A stretch of DNA of 64,000 nt from Blautia luti (GCF_013304735.1 NZ_JAAITI010000008.1:62001-126000); one strand, 5' to 3'. Shown: positions 33,199-42,362, numbered from the stretch's first letter. Numbers and translations are program-made. The notes: generated by a model from the sequence alone, not told the origin.

Positions 33199-33717
33199 TT
33201 ACACGCGGATCACAAAGCCCTCTTTACGAGGTTTGGCTGTTGGATACTCGCAGTCGCGGTATCCCAGAACACAGTGGCTGACACCGATATATTCATCCGG
33301 AACACCCCACTGTTTCTTCAGTTCTTTTCCTTCTTCGGAATCAAAAACTTCTCTTGCACGGTGGATCCAGCAGGAATCGACGCCAAGAGCATGAGCGGCG
33401 TTCATGAGATTTCCCATCACAAGGCTTCCGTTTTCCACGCAGGTGCCCATTTTGCTGTCGGAAAAGACAATGATCACAGTTGGAGCGCCGTAGAACGGAT
33501 CTGCTTTACTGCCCATAACATCCGCGTTCATTTTGGAAAGTTTTGCAACCAGTTCCGGATCCTGTGTTACTACCATAAGAGTACTCTGCTGTCCCATGCC
33601 GCTTGGAGAATATTCTCCGGCTTCCAGGATCACATCCAGAGTTTCCTGTGGAACAAGGTCTTTTTTGTAGGCGCGGATGCTTCTGCGCTCCAGCATGTTT
33701 TTGATGCTTTCGTTCAT
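33199..33717 (-). CDS. Nitroreductase family protein
   Basis: This 172-residue protein has NMLERRSIRAYKKDLVP, AGEYSPSGMGQQ and GNLMNAAHALGVDSCWIHRA, the FMN-binding segments of the family. It ends in KPRKEGFVIRV. As a small soluble FMN enzyme it would reduce nitro or quinone substrates with NAD(P)H; the natural substrate is unknown. AGGAGG precedes the ATG. It is distinct from the partial nitroreductase at the start of the window. Confidence 0.92.
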   Translation of the reverse strand: MNESIKNMLERRSIRAYKKDLVPQETLDVILEAGEYSPSGMGQQSTLMVVTQDPELVAKLSKMNADVMGSKADPFYGAPTVIIVFSDSKMGTCVENGSLVMGNLMNAAHALGVDSCWIHRAREVFDSEEGKELKKQWGVPDEYIGVSHCVLGYRDCEYPTAKPRKEGFVIRV

Positions 33718-33846
33718 AATGATTACCTCCTGATGTTAAGTTTTGTTGAAAATATTTTCTGTAAAAGAAAGTAGTTTTCTTTTTATTCTGATAAAAACTA
33801 TTATAACGCAGATGTTTACGGTTTCCAATAGACAGGTGGTTATAAC

Positions 33847-33876
33847 TTTACAACTTATAAAGAATTATTATATAAT
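33847..33876 (+). promoter_or_regulatory. Promoter before acylphosphatase
   Basis: TTTACA, an 18-base spacer and a perfect TATAAT. The start is about 89 bases downstream. Confidence 0.65.
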
Positions 33877-33964
33877 CTTGTTACGACATTCCTGCAGCGG
33901 AGCAGGAGATTTTGGGTGGAGATACAGAAACGGAATAGTTGAGACAGAAAATAAGAGGTGCCAG

Positions 33965-34237
33965 ATGGAAAAGATTCGAAAACATTTTTATTTTTCAGGA
34001 AGAGTACAGGGAGTGGGCTTTCGTTACCGCTCTTATTATATTGCACAGTCCATGGGACTAACCGGCTGGGTAAAAAATCTCTGGGATGACCGTGTGGAGA
34101 TGGAAGTGCAGGGAACCAGAGAAGAAATCCGGGAAATGGTAGAACGCCTTTCTCAGCAGAATTTTGTGGAGATTGAGGGAATTGAAGCAAAAGAGATTCC
34201 TCTGGAGGATGAGTTTGGATTTCATGTGAAAGGATAG
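33965..34237 (+). CDS. Acylphosphatase
   Basis: This is a 90-residue protein of typical size. The motif FSGRVQGVGFRYRSYYIAQ contains the phosphate-binding loop GxVQGVGFR with the catalytic Arg. GLTGWVKNLWDDRVEMEVQG contains the catalytic Asn. The enzyme hydrolyses acyl phosphates such as acetyl or carbamoyl phosphate. Start ATG 33965 has AGAGG upstream. An earlier in-frame ATG at 33743 would add about 74 unrelated residues and is rejected. It is co-transcribed with the HAD gene four bases downstream. Confidence 0.93.
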   Translation: MEKIRKHFYFSGRVQGVGFRYRSYYIAQSMGLTGWVKNLWDDRVEMEVQGTREEIREMVERLSQQNFVEIEGIEAKEIPLEDEFGFHVKG

Positions 34238-34241
34238 TGAA

Positions 34242-34937
34242 ATGATCAGAGCTGTTTTTATGGATATTGATAATACGCTGCTGGATTTTGACGCGGCGGC
34301 ACAGGAAGGCATGGAGCATTGTTTTGAGGATGCAGGTCTTACATATAAGCCGGAAATGTTTGCGGTTTTCAAGGAGGAGAATGACCAGATCTGGAAAAAG
34401 ATCGAACAGGGTATCCTGACAATGGATGATCTTCCCTACGTGCGCTGGCAGGCAATCCTTAAGAAACTGGGGCTTGAGGCAGATGGCGTGGCCATGGAGA
34501 TGCTGTTTCGGAAGTGTCTGTTTTACAGTGCAGTACCTGTGGAGGGAGCAAAGGAAATCCTCGATTATTTGCAGGGAAAATATATCCTCTGCACAGCCAG
34601 CAACGGTCCTTATGAGCAGCAGATCTGCAGGCTGAAAAAAGCCGATATGCTGAAAGATTTTGACCATTGTTTTGTGTCTGAGAAGATTGGCGTGGATAAG
34701 CCGGATGTACGTTTTTTCGAGCGCTGTCTGGAACAGCTTCCGGGGATCAGAGCAGAAGAATGCATGATCGTGGGGGATTCCCTGACTGCTGATATCGCAG
34801 GCGGACAGGCAGCAGGGATGGAGACCTGCTGGTTCTGCCGGGAGAAGATGGAAGAAGCGGAACTGGAGAATGTGAAACGGACACATAAGGCGGATCATGT
34901 GATAAAGCATTTGGATGAACTGAAAAATCTTTTGTAA
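34242..34937 (+). CDS. HAD-superfamily hydrolase, YjjG/PyrC-type phosphatase
   Basis: This is a 231-residue protein. Motif I is FMDIDNTLLDF (YjjG-type, Asn in place of the usual Gly). A four-helix cap follows, then motif II CTASNGP, and motif III/IV EECMIVGDSLTADIAGGQ. YjjG-like enzymes act on nucleotide monophosphates and pyrimidine-derived phosphates; the substrate here is unproven. It is four bases after acylphosphatase. Confidence 0.88.
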   Translation: MIRAVFMDIDNTLLDFDAAAQEGMEHCFEDAGLTYKPEMFAVFKEENDQIWKKIEQGILTMDDLPYVRWQAILKKLGLEADGVAMEMLFRKCLFYSAVPVEGAKEILDYLQGKYILCTASNGPYEQQICRLKKADMLKDFDHCFVSEKIGVDKPDVRFFERCLEQLPGIRAEECMIVGDSLTADIAGGQAAGMETCWFCREKMEEAELENVKRTHKADHVIKHLDELKNLL

Positions 34938-34949
34938 AAATGGGCCTGT

Positions 34950-36077
34950 TTATTCCATTTCCAGCGCCAGATACAACAGAACAGCATCCCGGAATTTCCG
35001 GGGATTGAGACCACATTTTTTATAAATGTGGTTTAATTTATATTGGAGAGTATTTTTGTGGAGAAAAAGTTTCTCTGCGGTATCGGCCAGGGACATTTCC
35101 AGGGAAAAATAAGTTCGCAGAAGTTCCTTTTCATCCGAAGATAACTGACGAATGGTTTTTCCGGAAAATTCTTCACGGTCTTCCGGAGATACGGAAGAGA
35201 GAACAATTTCCAGAGTGAGATCATCGAAAACTGCGTAATTTTCTGCACAGATGTTGTCAGTAGAAGGCTGGTGAAAACTAAGGCTTCGCAGGGCAGTTTC
35301 AGCAGTAGTAAGGGAAAGTCCCAGCTGATACAGCGATACGGACCGGCCAACGGCAATGGCCAGAGTGTCAGCATGTTTCTTTGCGAAATTATGAAGCGTT
35401 CCGGAAAGCGCAGAAAAACCGGAATTGTCTGCGACAGCGAGATAATCTCCGGGATAGCGGAAGGTGTACAGGGTGATCCCGGCAGTTTTGAAAAAATTCT
35501 GGATCTGGTGTTCTGAAAGAACAGAACCGCTGACAGAATCGGTATAATTTTGTCCAGAAGCAGCCGGATATGTATGGATCAGGATCAGTCGCTTGGGTGT
35601 ATCCGGATCGATCTGAAATTCTTTTAGGCATTTCAGAAGATATTCCGGGTTCTGGGTGTCTCCGTGGAGCAGGGAACTGATGACAAACTGCTTTTTGTCC
35701 GCCTGATGTCGGCTGTACTGGCCAAGTTCCTGTTCCCGGATCAGGAGGCTGGTGATGCGCTGTGCCAGAAAGGCGTATTTGCGTACTTTTTCCGGGGAAC
35801 CGGTGATGCCGATTACAGCCAAAAGACGGTCTTCATGGTAAAGAGGCATGTTGATACCCTGGCGGGTTCCTGTAAAATTATCGGATTCTGCCACTTCGAT
35901 GGTAGTACCGGTTACAGCAGCTTTCCGGCCGATTTCATGAAAAGCTCCGATCCGGGCAGAGTTGGTGCTGGCAATAATGGTGCCGGATGAGTTGATGAAA
36001 TTGATATCATAACTGCAGACGTCCTTGATGGTATTGACGATCTGCTGGGCGAGAGTGTGGCTGATGTGTGTGATCAT
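34950..36077 (-). CDS. CdaR/sugar-diacid-type transcriptional regulator
   Basis: This is a 375-residue protein. The N-terminal domain ISHTLAQQIVNTIKDVCSYDINFIN, then IASTNSARIGAFHEIGRKA, is the sugar-diacid recognition region. Next is a GGDEF-like region, then a PucR-type HTH at the C-terminus (SLADTAEKLFLHKNTLQYKLNHIYKKCG). It lies divergently from a glycerate kinase, the classical target of CdaR in glucarate/glycerate use, so regulation of that gene is likely. AGGAGG precedes the ATG. Confidence 0.9.
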   Translation of the reverse strand: MITHISHTLAQQIVNTIKDVCSYDINFINSSGTIIASTNSARIGAFHEIGRKAAVTGTTIEVAESDNFTGTRQGINMPLYHEDRLLAVIGITGSPEKVRKYAFLAQRITSLLIREQELGQYSRHQADKKQFVISSLLHGDTQNPEYLLKCLKEFQIDPDTPKRLILIHTYPAASGQNYTDSVSGSVLSEHQIQNFFKTAGITLYTFRYPGDYLAVADNSGFSALSGTLHNFAKKHADTLAIAVGRSVSLYQLGLSLTTAETALRSLSFHQPSTDNICAENYAVFDDLTLEIVLSSVSPEDREEFSGKTIRQLSSDEKELLRTYFSLEMSLADTAEKLFLHKNTLQYKLNHIYKKCGLNPRKFRDAVLLYLALEME

Positions 36078-36256
36078 GAATCCTCCTGGAAAAGTTGATG
36101 TGCTTTCTTTCGGTCAGTATATCATATATATTTCAGAGGTTCAAATTGGATATGTTACTTATAACAATAGAAAACAGAAATTATTGAAAAATATAGTATA
36201 TATAATATATACATCCAAGCTCGATTTTATTAAGATTAAAAACAGAATAGTAGACA

Positions 36257-36286
36257 GCGAATGCGGATTGCGAATATCCGCTTGAC
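36257..36286. repeat. Dispersed hairpin repeat, full copy
   Basis: GCGAATGCGGATTGC followed by GAATATCCGCTTGAC. It lies in the divergent gap between the CdaR-type regulator and glycerate kinase. Confidence 0.85.
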
Positions 36287-36319
36287 TTTATATAAAAAAT
36301 TTCACAGGAGGAAAATACA

Positions 36320-37450
36320 ATGAAAGTAGTAACAGCAATCGATTCTTTTAAAGGCAGCATGACATCCATGGAGGCAGGTTTTGCAGCTGCAGAAGGGATT
36401 CATCGTGTGTACGCAGACGCGGAGGTTCAGGTAAGACCGCTGGCAGATGGCGGAGAGGGAACGGTGGAAGCTCTTGTTGCAGGAATGAACGGAAAAACAG
36501 AGCATGTAAAAGTCACCGGTCCTCTGGGCGAGCCGGTGATCTGTGAGTACGGCATCATCGAAAGCACAAAGACCGCAGTGATCGAGATGGCCGGTGCAGC
36601 AGGAATCACACAGGTTCCGGACGAAAAAAGAAATCCTCTTTACACGACAACTTACGGTGTCGGTGAAGTGATCAAGGATGCTATCGAAAAAGGCTGCCGC
36701 AGATTTATTGTGGGCATCGGCGGAAGTGCTACCAATGACGGCGGTGTGGGAATGCTGCAGGCACTTGGCTATGCATTTCTTGACAAAGATGGAAAACAGG
36801 TTCTTCCGGGAGCAAGAGGCCTGAAAGATATCGCGGAGATCACCGATGCCTATGTGATCCCGGAACTTGCAGAATGTAAATTCCGTGTTGCCTGCGATGT
36901 AACAAATCCTCTTTGCGGAGAGCTTGGATGCAGTGCCATCTACGGACCGCAGAAAGGTGCTACACCGGAGATGATCAAAGATATGGACCAGTGGCTTGGT
37001 GCTTACGCAGAGCTTGCAAAAGAGCGTTTTCCAAAAGCAGATCCAGTGTATCCGGGAACAGGAGCAGCCGGCGGAATGGGATTTGCATTCCTGACATTTA
37101 CTAATGCAGTTCTGGAATCCGGAATCAATATCGTACTGGACGAGACAAAACTTGAGGATTACATTAAGGACGCAGATCTTGTAATTACAGGCGAGGGCCG
37201 TATGGATGGCCAGACAGCCATGGGAAAAGCGCCGGTAGGTGTGGCAAAGCTTGCAAAGAAATATGGCAAAAAAGTGATTGCTTTTGCAGGTGCCGTACAG
37301 CGTGACGCAAGAGCCTGCAACGATGCAGGAATTGATGCATTCTTCCCGATCCTCCGCGGAGTGGTAACTTTGGAAGAGGCCATGAAAAATGAGAACGCAA
37401 AATTGAATCTGGCAGATACCGCAGAGCAGGTTATCAGACTGATGAAATAA
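36320..37450 (+). CDS. Glycerate kinase (GarK/GlxK type)
   Basis: This is a 376-residue protein. It begins VVTAIDSFKGSMTSMEAG, the glycerate-kinase signature. It continues with RPLADGGEGTVEAL (binding loop), GIGGSATNDGGVGMLQALG (nucleotide-binding Gly-rich loop) and ITGEGRMDGQTAMGKAP. It phosphorylates D-glycerate with ATP to phosphoglycerate and acts in glyoxylate, glucarate or serine pathways. AGGAGG-like site upstream. The CdaR-type regulator is divergent. Confidence 0.95.
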   Translation: MKVVTAIDSFKGSMTSMEAGFAAAEGIHRVYADAEVQVRPLADGGEGTVEALVAGMNGKTEHVKVTGPLGEPVICEYGIIESTKTAVIEMAGAAGITQVPDEKRNPLYTTTYGVGEVIKDAIEKGCRRFIVGIGGSATNDGGVGMLQALGYAFLDKDGKQVLPGARGLKDIAEITDAYVIPELAECKFRVACDVTNPLCGELGCSAIYGPQKGATPEMIKDMDQWLGAYAELAKERFPKADPVYPGTGAAGGMGFAFLTFTNAVLESGINIVLDETKLEDYIKDADLVITGEGRMDGQTAMGKAPVGVAKLAKKYGKKVIAFAGAVQRDARACNDAGIDAFFPILRGVVTLEEAMKNENAKLNLADTAEQVIRLMK

Positions 37451-37468
37451 GAATCATGTGAATGCAAA

Positions 37469-37500
37469 AAAGACAGGCCGCTAAGGAGCCTGTCTTTTTT
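37469..37500 (+). terminator. Terminator of glycerate kinase
   Basis: AAAGACAGGC pairs with GCCTGTCTTT, followed by Ts. Confidence 0.9.
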
Positions 37501-37569
37501 GGATGGTTTATAATTTGTAAAAACAAGGGAGTTGTAACCGGATAAAATTCGTTTATCGGGATTTTCGTT

Positions 37570-39363
37570 TTATCCTTCGATTGGTTCAAAATCCACAGCG
37601 CCATGTTTGCACAGAGGGCAGATGATATCTTCCGGAAGTTCATCGCCTTCATAGATATATCCGCAGACTTTGCATACCCAGCCTTTTTTGCCTTCAGTCT
37701 GTGGCTGCGGTTTTACGTGTTTCTGGTAGTAGGTGTAAGTCATGGTATCCTGATCGCTCATAACACGGGCCTCTGTGACGCTGCAGATGAACATTCCGTG
37801 AGTGCCAAGATCTACGTAGTTTTCCACTTTCAGGGACATGAAAGCATTGATATATTTGTCCAGGAATACCAGTCCATTGTCAGAGTGGTTCACTTTCTGG
37901 CCTGCAAATTTATCGGTGCTTCTGCCGGACTGGAATCCGAACTGTTCAAAAACAGAGAACGGAGCTTCTGTAGACAGACAGTTTACGTTCATGATACCGG
38001 TCTGCTGGATTACGTGGTGAGAGTAGTTGGCCTTGTTGATGTTGACAGCTACGCGGTATGGATTGTCAGTAAGCTGTGTAACGGTGTTGACGATCAGGCC
38101 GTTGTCCTTTTTGCCATCGTTGGAAGTTACCACATAGAGGCCGTAACCGATGCGGAACAGAGCGGTCATATCACTCTTGTTGGCAAGATCATCGCTTTTG
38201 GCAATGTATTCCTGGCAGAGTTCATCAGCCATGGCTTCCATCTGTTTGCGGTTTTCTTCGTTTACTGCGGACATGATCTTAACGTTGGTATTCAGCCAGT
38301 TGATTTTTTTGCACTTGGAAAGCATCTCTTTCATGACTTTCGCTGCCAGCGGTGCCCAGGTACCGTTTTCAATCAGTCCAACGGTACGGTTCTGGAAGTT
38401 ATGCTCTACCAGACGGGTGATAAAGTCGTTCATAAACGGATAGATGCTTGCGTTGTATGTGGTGGTTGCCAGAACCAGTTTGGAGTAGCGGAAAGCGTCG
38501 CTCAGTGCCTGAGACATGTCATCTCTTGCAAGGTCATAGACAACAACGTTTGGACATCCTTTGCTGCGGAATTTGTCAGCAAGCTGCTGGACTGCCATTT
38601 TTGTGTGGCCGTATACGGAAGTGTAGGCGATTACGATTCCGTCATCTTCCGGTGTGTAGGAAGACCAGGTATCATAGAGGCTGATGTAATGTCCAAGATC
38701 TTCGGTGAGAACCGGTCCGTGAAGCGGACAGATGGTCTGGATATCCAGAGTTGCGGCTACTTTCAGAAGGTTCTGTACCTGTACGCCATATTTTCCAACG
38801 ATACCGATAAAGTATCTTCTTGCCTCATCATCCCATGGCTCTTCCACATCCAGGGCACCGAATTTTCCGAAGCCGTCTGCGGAGAAAAGGACTTTTTCTG
38901 TGCTGTCATAAGTAACCATAACTTCCGGCCAGTGAACCATCGGTGCAAATACAAAAGTCAGGTTATGTTTTCCAAGGGAGAGGGTTCCGCCGTTATCTAC
39001 AGTGATCTGCTGGCCTTCCAGATCCAGGTCAAAGAAATTCTGCATCATGCCGAAGGCTTTTTTGTTGGAAACAACGGTGGTGTCCGGATAAACTTTCATG
39101 AAGTTGGCGATATTGGCTGCGTGGTCCGGTTCCATATGCTGTACGATCAGATAATCCGGTTTCCGGTCACCCAGAACCTGCTGAATGTTATCCAGCCATT
39201 CGTGGGTAAAATTTGCATCTACGGTATCCATAACCGCAACTTTTTCGTCCAGGATCACATAGGAGTTGTAGGACATGCCGTTTGGCACTTTGTACTGGCC
39301 TTCAAAAAGGTCAACCTGATGATCATTAACGCCTACATATTTGATGGTATCTGTGATTTTCAT
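37570..39363 (-). CDS. Flavodiiron protein fused to flavin-reductase-like and rubredoxin domains
   Basis: This is a 597-residue protein. Domains in order: a metallo-beta-lactamase-like diiron core (about 1-250) with the HMEPDH signature (HxExDH), a flavodoxin domain (IAYTSVYGHTKMAVQQL, about 255-400), a flavin-reductase-like domain (about 415-545), and a C-terminal rubredoxin (GWVCKVCGYIYEGDELP and CPLCKHG). Such enzymes reduce O2 to water or NO to N2O in anaerobes; the fused modules may pass electrons from NAD(P)H. ATG 39363 is the start, AGAGGA upstream. It is divergent from a Crp/Fnr regulator with a TGTTG-N6-CAACA palindrome between them. Confidence 0.95.
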   Translation of the reverse strand: MKITDTIKYVGVNDHQVDLFEGQYKVPNGMSYNSYVILDEKVAVMDTVDANFTHEWLDNIQQVLGDRKPDYLIVQHMEPDHAANIANFMKVYPDTTVVSNKKAFGMMQNFFDLDLEGQQITVDNGGTLSLGKHNLTFVFAPMVHWPEVMVTYDSTEKVLFSADGFGKFGALDVEEPWDDEARRYFIGIVGKYGVQVQNLLKVAATLDIQTICPLHGPVLTEDLGHYISLYDTWSSYTPEDDGIVIAYTSVYGHTKMAVQQLADKFRSKGCPNVVVYDLARDDMSQALSDAFRYSKLVLATTTYNASIYPFMNDFITRLVEHNFQNRTVGLIENGTWAPLAAKVMKEMLSKCKKINWLNTNVKIMSAVNEENRKQMEAMADELCQEYIAKSDDLANKSDMTALFRIGYGLYVVTSNDGKKDNGLIVNTVTQLTDNPYRVAVNINKANYSHHVIQQTGIMNVNCLSTEAPFSVFEQFGFQSGRSTDKFAGQKVNHSDNGLVFLDKYINAFMSLKVENYVDLGTHGMFICSVTEARVMSDQDTMTYTYYQKHVKPQPQTEGKKGWVCKVCGYIYEGDELPEDIICPLCKHGAVDFEPIEG

Positions 39364-39465
39364 GAGCAATTCCTCTTTTCTTTCTATGGTGGATTTATTT
39401 ATGTGACTGTGTTTTGTTTGTTTCTTAACTTTGATAAAAATATAACAGATTATGCGGATAAAAAC

Positions 39466-39481
39466 TGTTGCAAATACAACA
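39466..39481. promoter_or_regulatory. Probable Crp/Fnr-type operator
   Basis: The palindrome TGTTGCAAATACAACA (5-bp arms, 6-bp centre) lies in the divergent gap between the flavodiiron and Crp/Fnr genes. Confidence 0.6.
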
Positions 39482-39576
39482 AAACAGGAAAATTTTCCAG
39501 ACTTTACATTTTTTCTGTGCTGTTATAAAATCAGAAACATGTACGGTTCATCTGGCTGGTGCGAGGGAGGAAAAAC

Positions 39577-40215
39577 ATGGAGCACATTACTTTATTTACG
39601 GATATTTTGCCCGAAGAACAGGAAAGAATGCGTGTCTGTTTCAAAGTCCGGGAGGCTGTTTTTCAGAATGGAGAAACCATTATGGAATATTCCAGCTCCA
39701 TGAAAAAGATCGGGCTGATCCAGGAGGGACGGGCGGTGCTTTACTGCTGTGATGAAGATGGAAATGAGTATGTCATTGATGAACTGAATAAGGACAGTGT
39801 ATTTGGCGAACCGTTTTTGCTTCCGTCGGATTCTCAGCATTATTATGTGTGCGCCACCACTGTGACGAAGGTGATGTTTATTGATTATGAGCATGTGATC
39901 AAGCGCTGCGAAAATGCCTGTCATCATCACAGCCAGATGGTCAGCAATCTTCTGCAGATGACGGCGCTTCGCTCCAGACAGCAGACGGACCGGATCTATA
40001 TGCTTTCCAGATCTTCCACCAGGAAGAAACTGATGGCCTATCTGCATTCTCTGGCTGCAGAGAAAAACACCGGAAAATTTAAACTGCCCATGTCCTACAC
40101 CGCACTGGCCCAGTACTTAAGTGTGGATCGAAGTGCCATGATGCGTGAGATCAAAAATCTTTCGGATGAAGGCGTGCTTAAAAGAGACGGGCGGAATGTG
40201 GAATTACTTAAATAG
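39577..40215 (+). CDS. Crp/Fnr-family transcriptional regulator
   Basis: This is a 212-residue protein. The cyclic-nucleotide-binding-type beta roll covers about residues 15-120. A dimer helix follows, then a winged helix, MSYTALAQYLSVDRSAMMREIKNLSDEGVL. There is no N-terminal Cys cluster, so it is not an FNR iron-sulfur sensor of the classical kind. It is divergent from the flavodiiron protein, which makes an O2/NO-responsive role likely (inference). Start ATG 39577 has GGGAGG upstream; 39559 is a less good in-frame start. Confidence 0.9.
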   Translation: MEHITLFTDILPEEQERMRVCFKVREAVFQNGETIMEYSSSMKKIGLIQEGRAVLYCCDEDGNEYVIDELNKDSVFGEPFLLPSDSQHYYVCATTVTKVMFIDYEHVIKRCENACHHHSQMVSNLLQMTALRSRQQTDRIYMLSRSSTRKKLMAYLHSLAAEKNTGKFKLPMSYTALAQYLSVDRSAMMREIKNLSDEGVLKRDGRNVELLK

Positions 40216-40229
40216 AGGAGACAATCATT

Positions 40230-40721
40230 ATGAATATTACAGTAAGAAAATATGAAGAAAAAGATCTTCCGGATCTGATCCGGATCTGGAATGAAGTGGT
40301 GGAAGATGGTGTGGCTTTTCCACAGGAAGAATGTCTGAATGAAGAAACCGGAAAAGCTTTTTTTGCGGAGCAGACTTATACAGCGGCAGCCGTGGATGAG
40401 GAGAGCGAAAACGTTTACGGCCTTTACATCCTTCATCCAAATAACATCGGAAGATGCGGTCACATCTGCAATGCCAGCTATGCGGTAAGCCGGGATTCCA
40501 GAGGCCTTCATATTGGAGAAAAGCTGGTATCAGACTGCCTGGTACAGGGAAAAGAGCACGGTTTTGGCGTACTTCAGTTTAATGCGGTTGTGGCTTGCAA
40601 TGTCCACGCAAGACATCTTTATGAGAGACTTGGATTTACACAGCTTGGGGTGATCCCGAAGGGTTTCCGTATGAAGGACGGACATTATGAAGATATCTGC
40701 CCGTATTATCATGAATTATGA
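40230..40721 (+). CDS. GNAT-family N-acetyltransferase
   Basis: This is a 163-residue protein. The acetyl-CoA loop is RDSRGLHIGEKL (R-x-x-G-x-G/A-like), followed by the strand LQFNAVVACNVHARHLYERLGF. These are the A and B motifs. It acetylates an amine of an unknown substrate. It is 15 bases after the Crp/Fnr gene and overlaps the next start by four bases (ATGA), so all three may be co-transcribed. Confidence 0.9.
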   Translation: MNITVRKYEEKDLPDLIRIWNEVVEDGVAFPQEECLNEETGKAFFAEQTYTAAAVDEESENVYGLYILHPNNIGRCGHICNASYAVSRDSRGLHIGEKLVSDCLVQGKEHGFGVLQFNAVVACNVHARHLYERLGFTQLGVIPKGFRMKDGHYEDICPYYHEL

Positions 40722-41281
40722 AAAATCTTCAGATCACCGCATACACGCAAAGCTTTATCCGGCAGCAGGTCATGCCGGGAGATATCTGTATTGATGCAAC
40801 CATGGGGAACGGAAATGATACTGCACTGTTAAGTAGACTTGCGGGAGAAAAGGGACATGTTCTTGCGTTTGATATTCAGAAACAGGCACTGGAACACACG
40901 GAAGAGCGCCTGAAAAAAGACAACTGCCCGGAGAATTATCGGCTGATCCTGGATTCCCATGAGAATATGGCTGCCTATGCAGAAATGGAAACCGTATCCT
41001 GTATCACCTTTAATCTGGGATATCTTCCAGGAGGAGACCATTCGGTGGCAACCAGAGCGGACAGCAGCAAACGGGCAGTGGAAAGCGGCCTTACACTTCT
41101 GAAAAAAGGTGGTCTTATGACACTTTGCATTTACAGTGGAGGGGATACCGGATTTCAGGAGAGGGATGAGATGCTTGCATTTGTCCGTCAGCTGGACCCG
41201 CATAAATATCTGGTGATCCGGTCGGAATATGCAAACCGGCCCAATAATCCGCCGATACCGGTACTGATCATAAAATTATAA
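40718..41281 (+). CDS. tRNA methyltransferase, MnmM (YtqB) type
   Basis: This is a 187-residue SAM-dependent methyltransferase. DATMGNGNDTALLSR is the SAM-binding motif I. VLAFDIQKQALEHT follows at motif II, then FNLGYLPGGDHSVATRADSS, a segment characteristic of the YtqB group. In Bacillus subtilis YtqB/MnmM methylates nm5(s2)U34 to mnm5(s2)U34 in the tRNA wobble position. The family assignment is by motif; the reaction here is inferred. It overlaps the GNAT gene by four bases. Confidence 0.82.
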   Translation: MKNLQITAYTQSFIRQQVMPGDICIDATMGNGNDTALLSRLAGEKGHVLAFDIQKQALEHTEERLKKDNCPENYRLILDSHENMAAYAEMETVSCITFNLGYLPGGDHSVATRADSSKRAVESGLTLLKKGGLMTLCIYSGGDTGFQERDEMLAFVRQLDPHKYLVIRSEYANRPNNPPIPVLIIKL

Positions 41282-41318
41282 AGTCCAAAATACAGGACAC
41301 TGAATCAGGAGAAAAAAC

Positions 41319-41591
41319 ATGAACAATTACATATATTATTATCTGCTTGCGGTCAATATCCTGGCTTTTGTGCTTTTCGGTATCGACAAGCAGAATGCCC
41401 GCCGCAATATGTGGAGAATTCCGGAGAAGACTCTGATCTTAAGCGCTGTCATCGGTGGCAGTGCCGGAGCTATCTTAGGTATGAGATTTTTTCACCACAA
41501 AACACGCAAGGCCAAATTTGCGGTCGGCGTACCGGTGATACTGCTTGTGCAGATCGGTGCGGTGTGTCTGGCGCAGTGGGCGATGAAGTAG
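41319..41591 (+). CDS. DUF1294-family small membrane protein
   Basis: This is a 90-residue protein. Two or three hydrophobic segments flank GIDKQNARRNMWRIPEKTL, a signature of DUF1294, and a late GMRFFHHKTRKAKF. It sits in the cytoplasmic membrane; the function is unknown. Its last 117 bases overlap the 3' end of the convergent membrane-protein gene (41475-41591). Confidence 0.85.
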   Translation: MNNYIYYYLLAVNILAFVLFGIDKQNARRNMWRIPEKTLILSAVIGGSAGAILGMRFFHHKTRKAKFAVGVPVILLVQIGAVCLAQWAMK

Positions 41592-42272
41592 AAAGAAAAA
41601 ATGATGATTAAATACTGCGATCACGCGTCCTACGCCAAGTACGGCGATGACAGTTCCAAGTCCGATACCGATCAGCTTATGAGCGAAGATCAGACCAATG
41701 AAAGTAGTAAGGCAGATATTAAAGAGGTCAAAGCAGTTCTTGGTGAAGCCAACAGATTTTCCAACACAGTCGGAAATAGCCTGTACAATCCCGTCTCCCG
41801 GATTGGGGATGATACGCATGTTCAGAGACATTGCGGCACCGATACCGGTAAGGATGATTCCGGCGGCAAGGATCAGAAGCCTGGATAACATATTGTCGGA
41901 CGGAGCTGGCAGCAGAGCGGAAAAAAGGTTCATAAAACGTGTGAATACAAGGCTTAAGGGCAGCTGCAGAAGATCCATCAAAAGTACCAGTTTCAAATCC
42001 CGGTGTGCTGCCGGAGCAATGGCACCATCCGCTTCTCTGGAATATCTCTGATTCCGGAAGATATGTAAAACAATCTCAACCACAACAAATGCGGAATACA
42101 AAAGAAAAGTAATATTACCAAAGTTAAATCCGCCAATGGTGGCAATACTGTAGGCCACAGAAATAATCGGGGAGACACCAAGACCCGATTTGGTGTTAAG
42201 GATGATCCCCAGCGCCAGGATCAGAAGGCCGGCGGCATAGAAGACAATCCGGAGGAATATATCTTTTTTCAT
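41475..42272 (-). CDS. YczE/DUF6198-like membrane protein with abnormal C-terminal extension
   Basis: This is a 265-residue polytopic protein. The N-terminal pattern FYAAGLLILALGIILNTKSGLGVSPI, with a later MRIIPNPGDGIVQAISD, is typical of the YczE/YitT-like group. The natural end appears to be near GVGRVIAVFNHHFF. The remaining 35 or so residues are rich in His and Arg and are read from the antisense strand of the convergent DUF1294 gene. The stop codon is probably lost or frameshifted, or the overlap is real. Function unknown. Confidence 0.75.
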   Translation of the reverse strand: MKKDIFLRIVFYAAGLLILALGIILNTKSGLGVSPIISVAYSIATIGGFNFGNITFLLYSAFVVVEIVLHIFRNQRYSREADGAIAPAAHRDLKLVLLMDLLQLPLSLVFTRFMNLFSALLPAPSDNMLSRLLILAAGIILTGIGAAMSLNMRIIPNPGDGIVQAISDCVGKSVGFTKNCFDLFNICLTTFIGLIFAHKLIGIGLGTVIAVLGVGRVIAVFNHHFFFLLHRPLRQTHRTDLHKQYHRYADRKFGLACFVVKKSHT

Positions 42273-42362
42273 TTCTTATCACACTCTCTTTCTATACAAC
42301 ATTCTTATCATAGCACAAAATTTCATTAATACCAGATCGGAATTCTGTTAGAAATTTCCTTC

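Noticed and set aside
33743-33964. Extended acylphosphatase start
   Set aside because: The region contains a good promoter and the extra residues are not part of the family.
37603-39528. Long plus-strand frame of 641 codons
   Set aside because: It is antisense to the flavodiiron gene, which has conserved metal and rubredoxin motifs.
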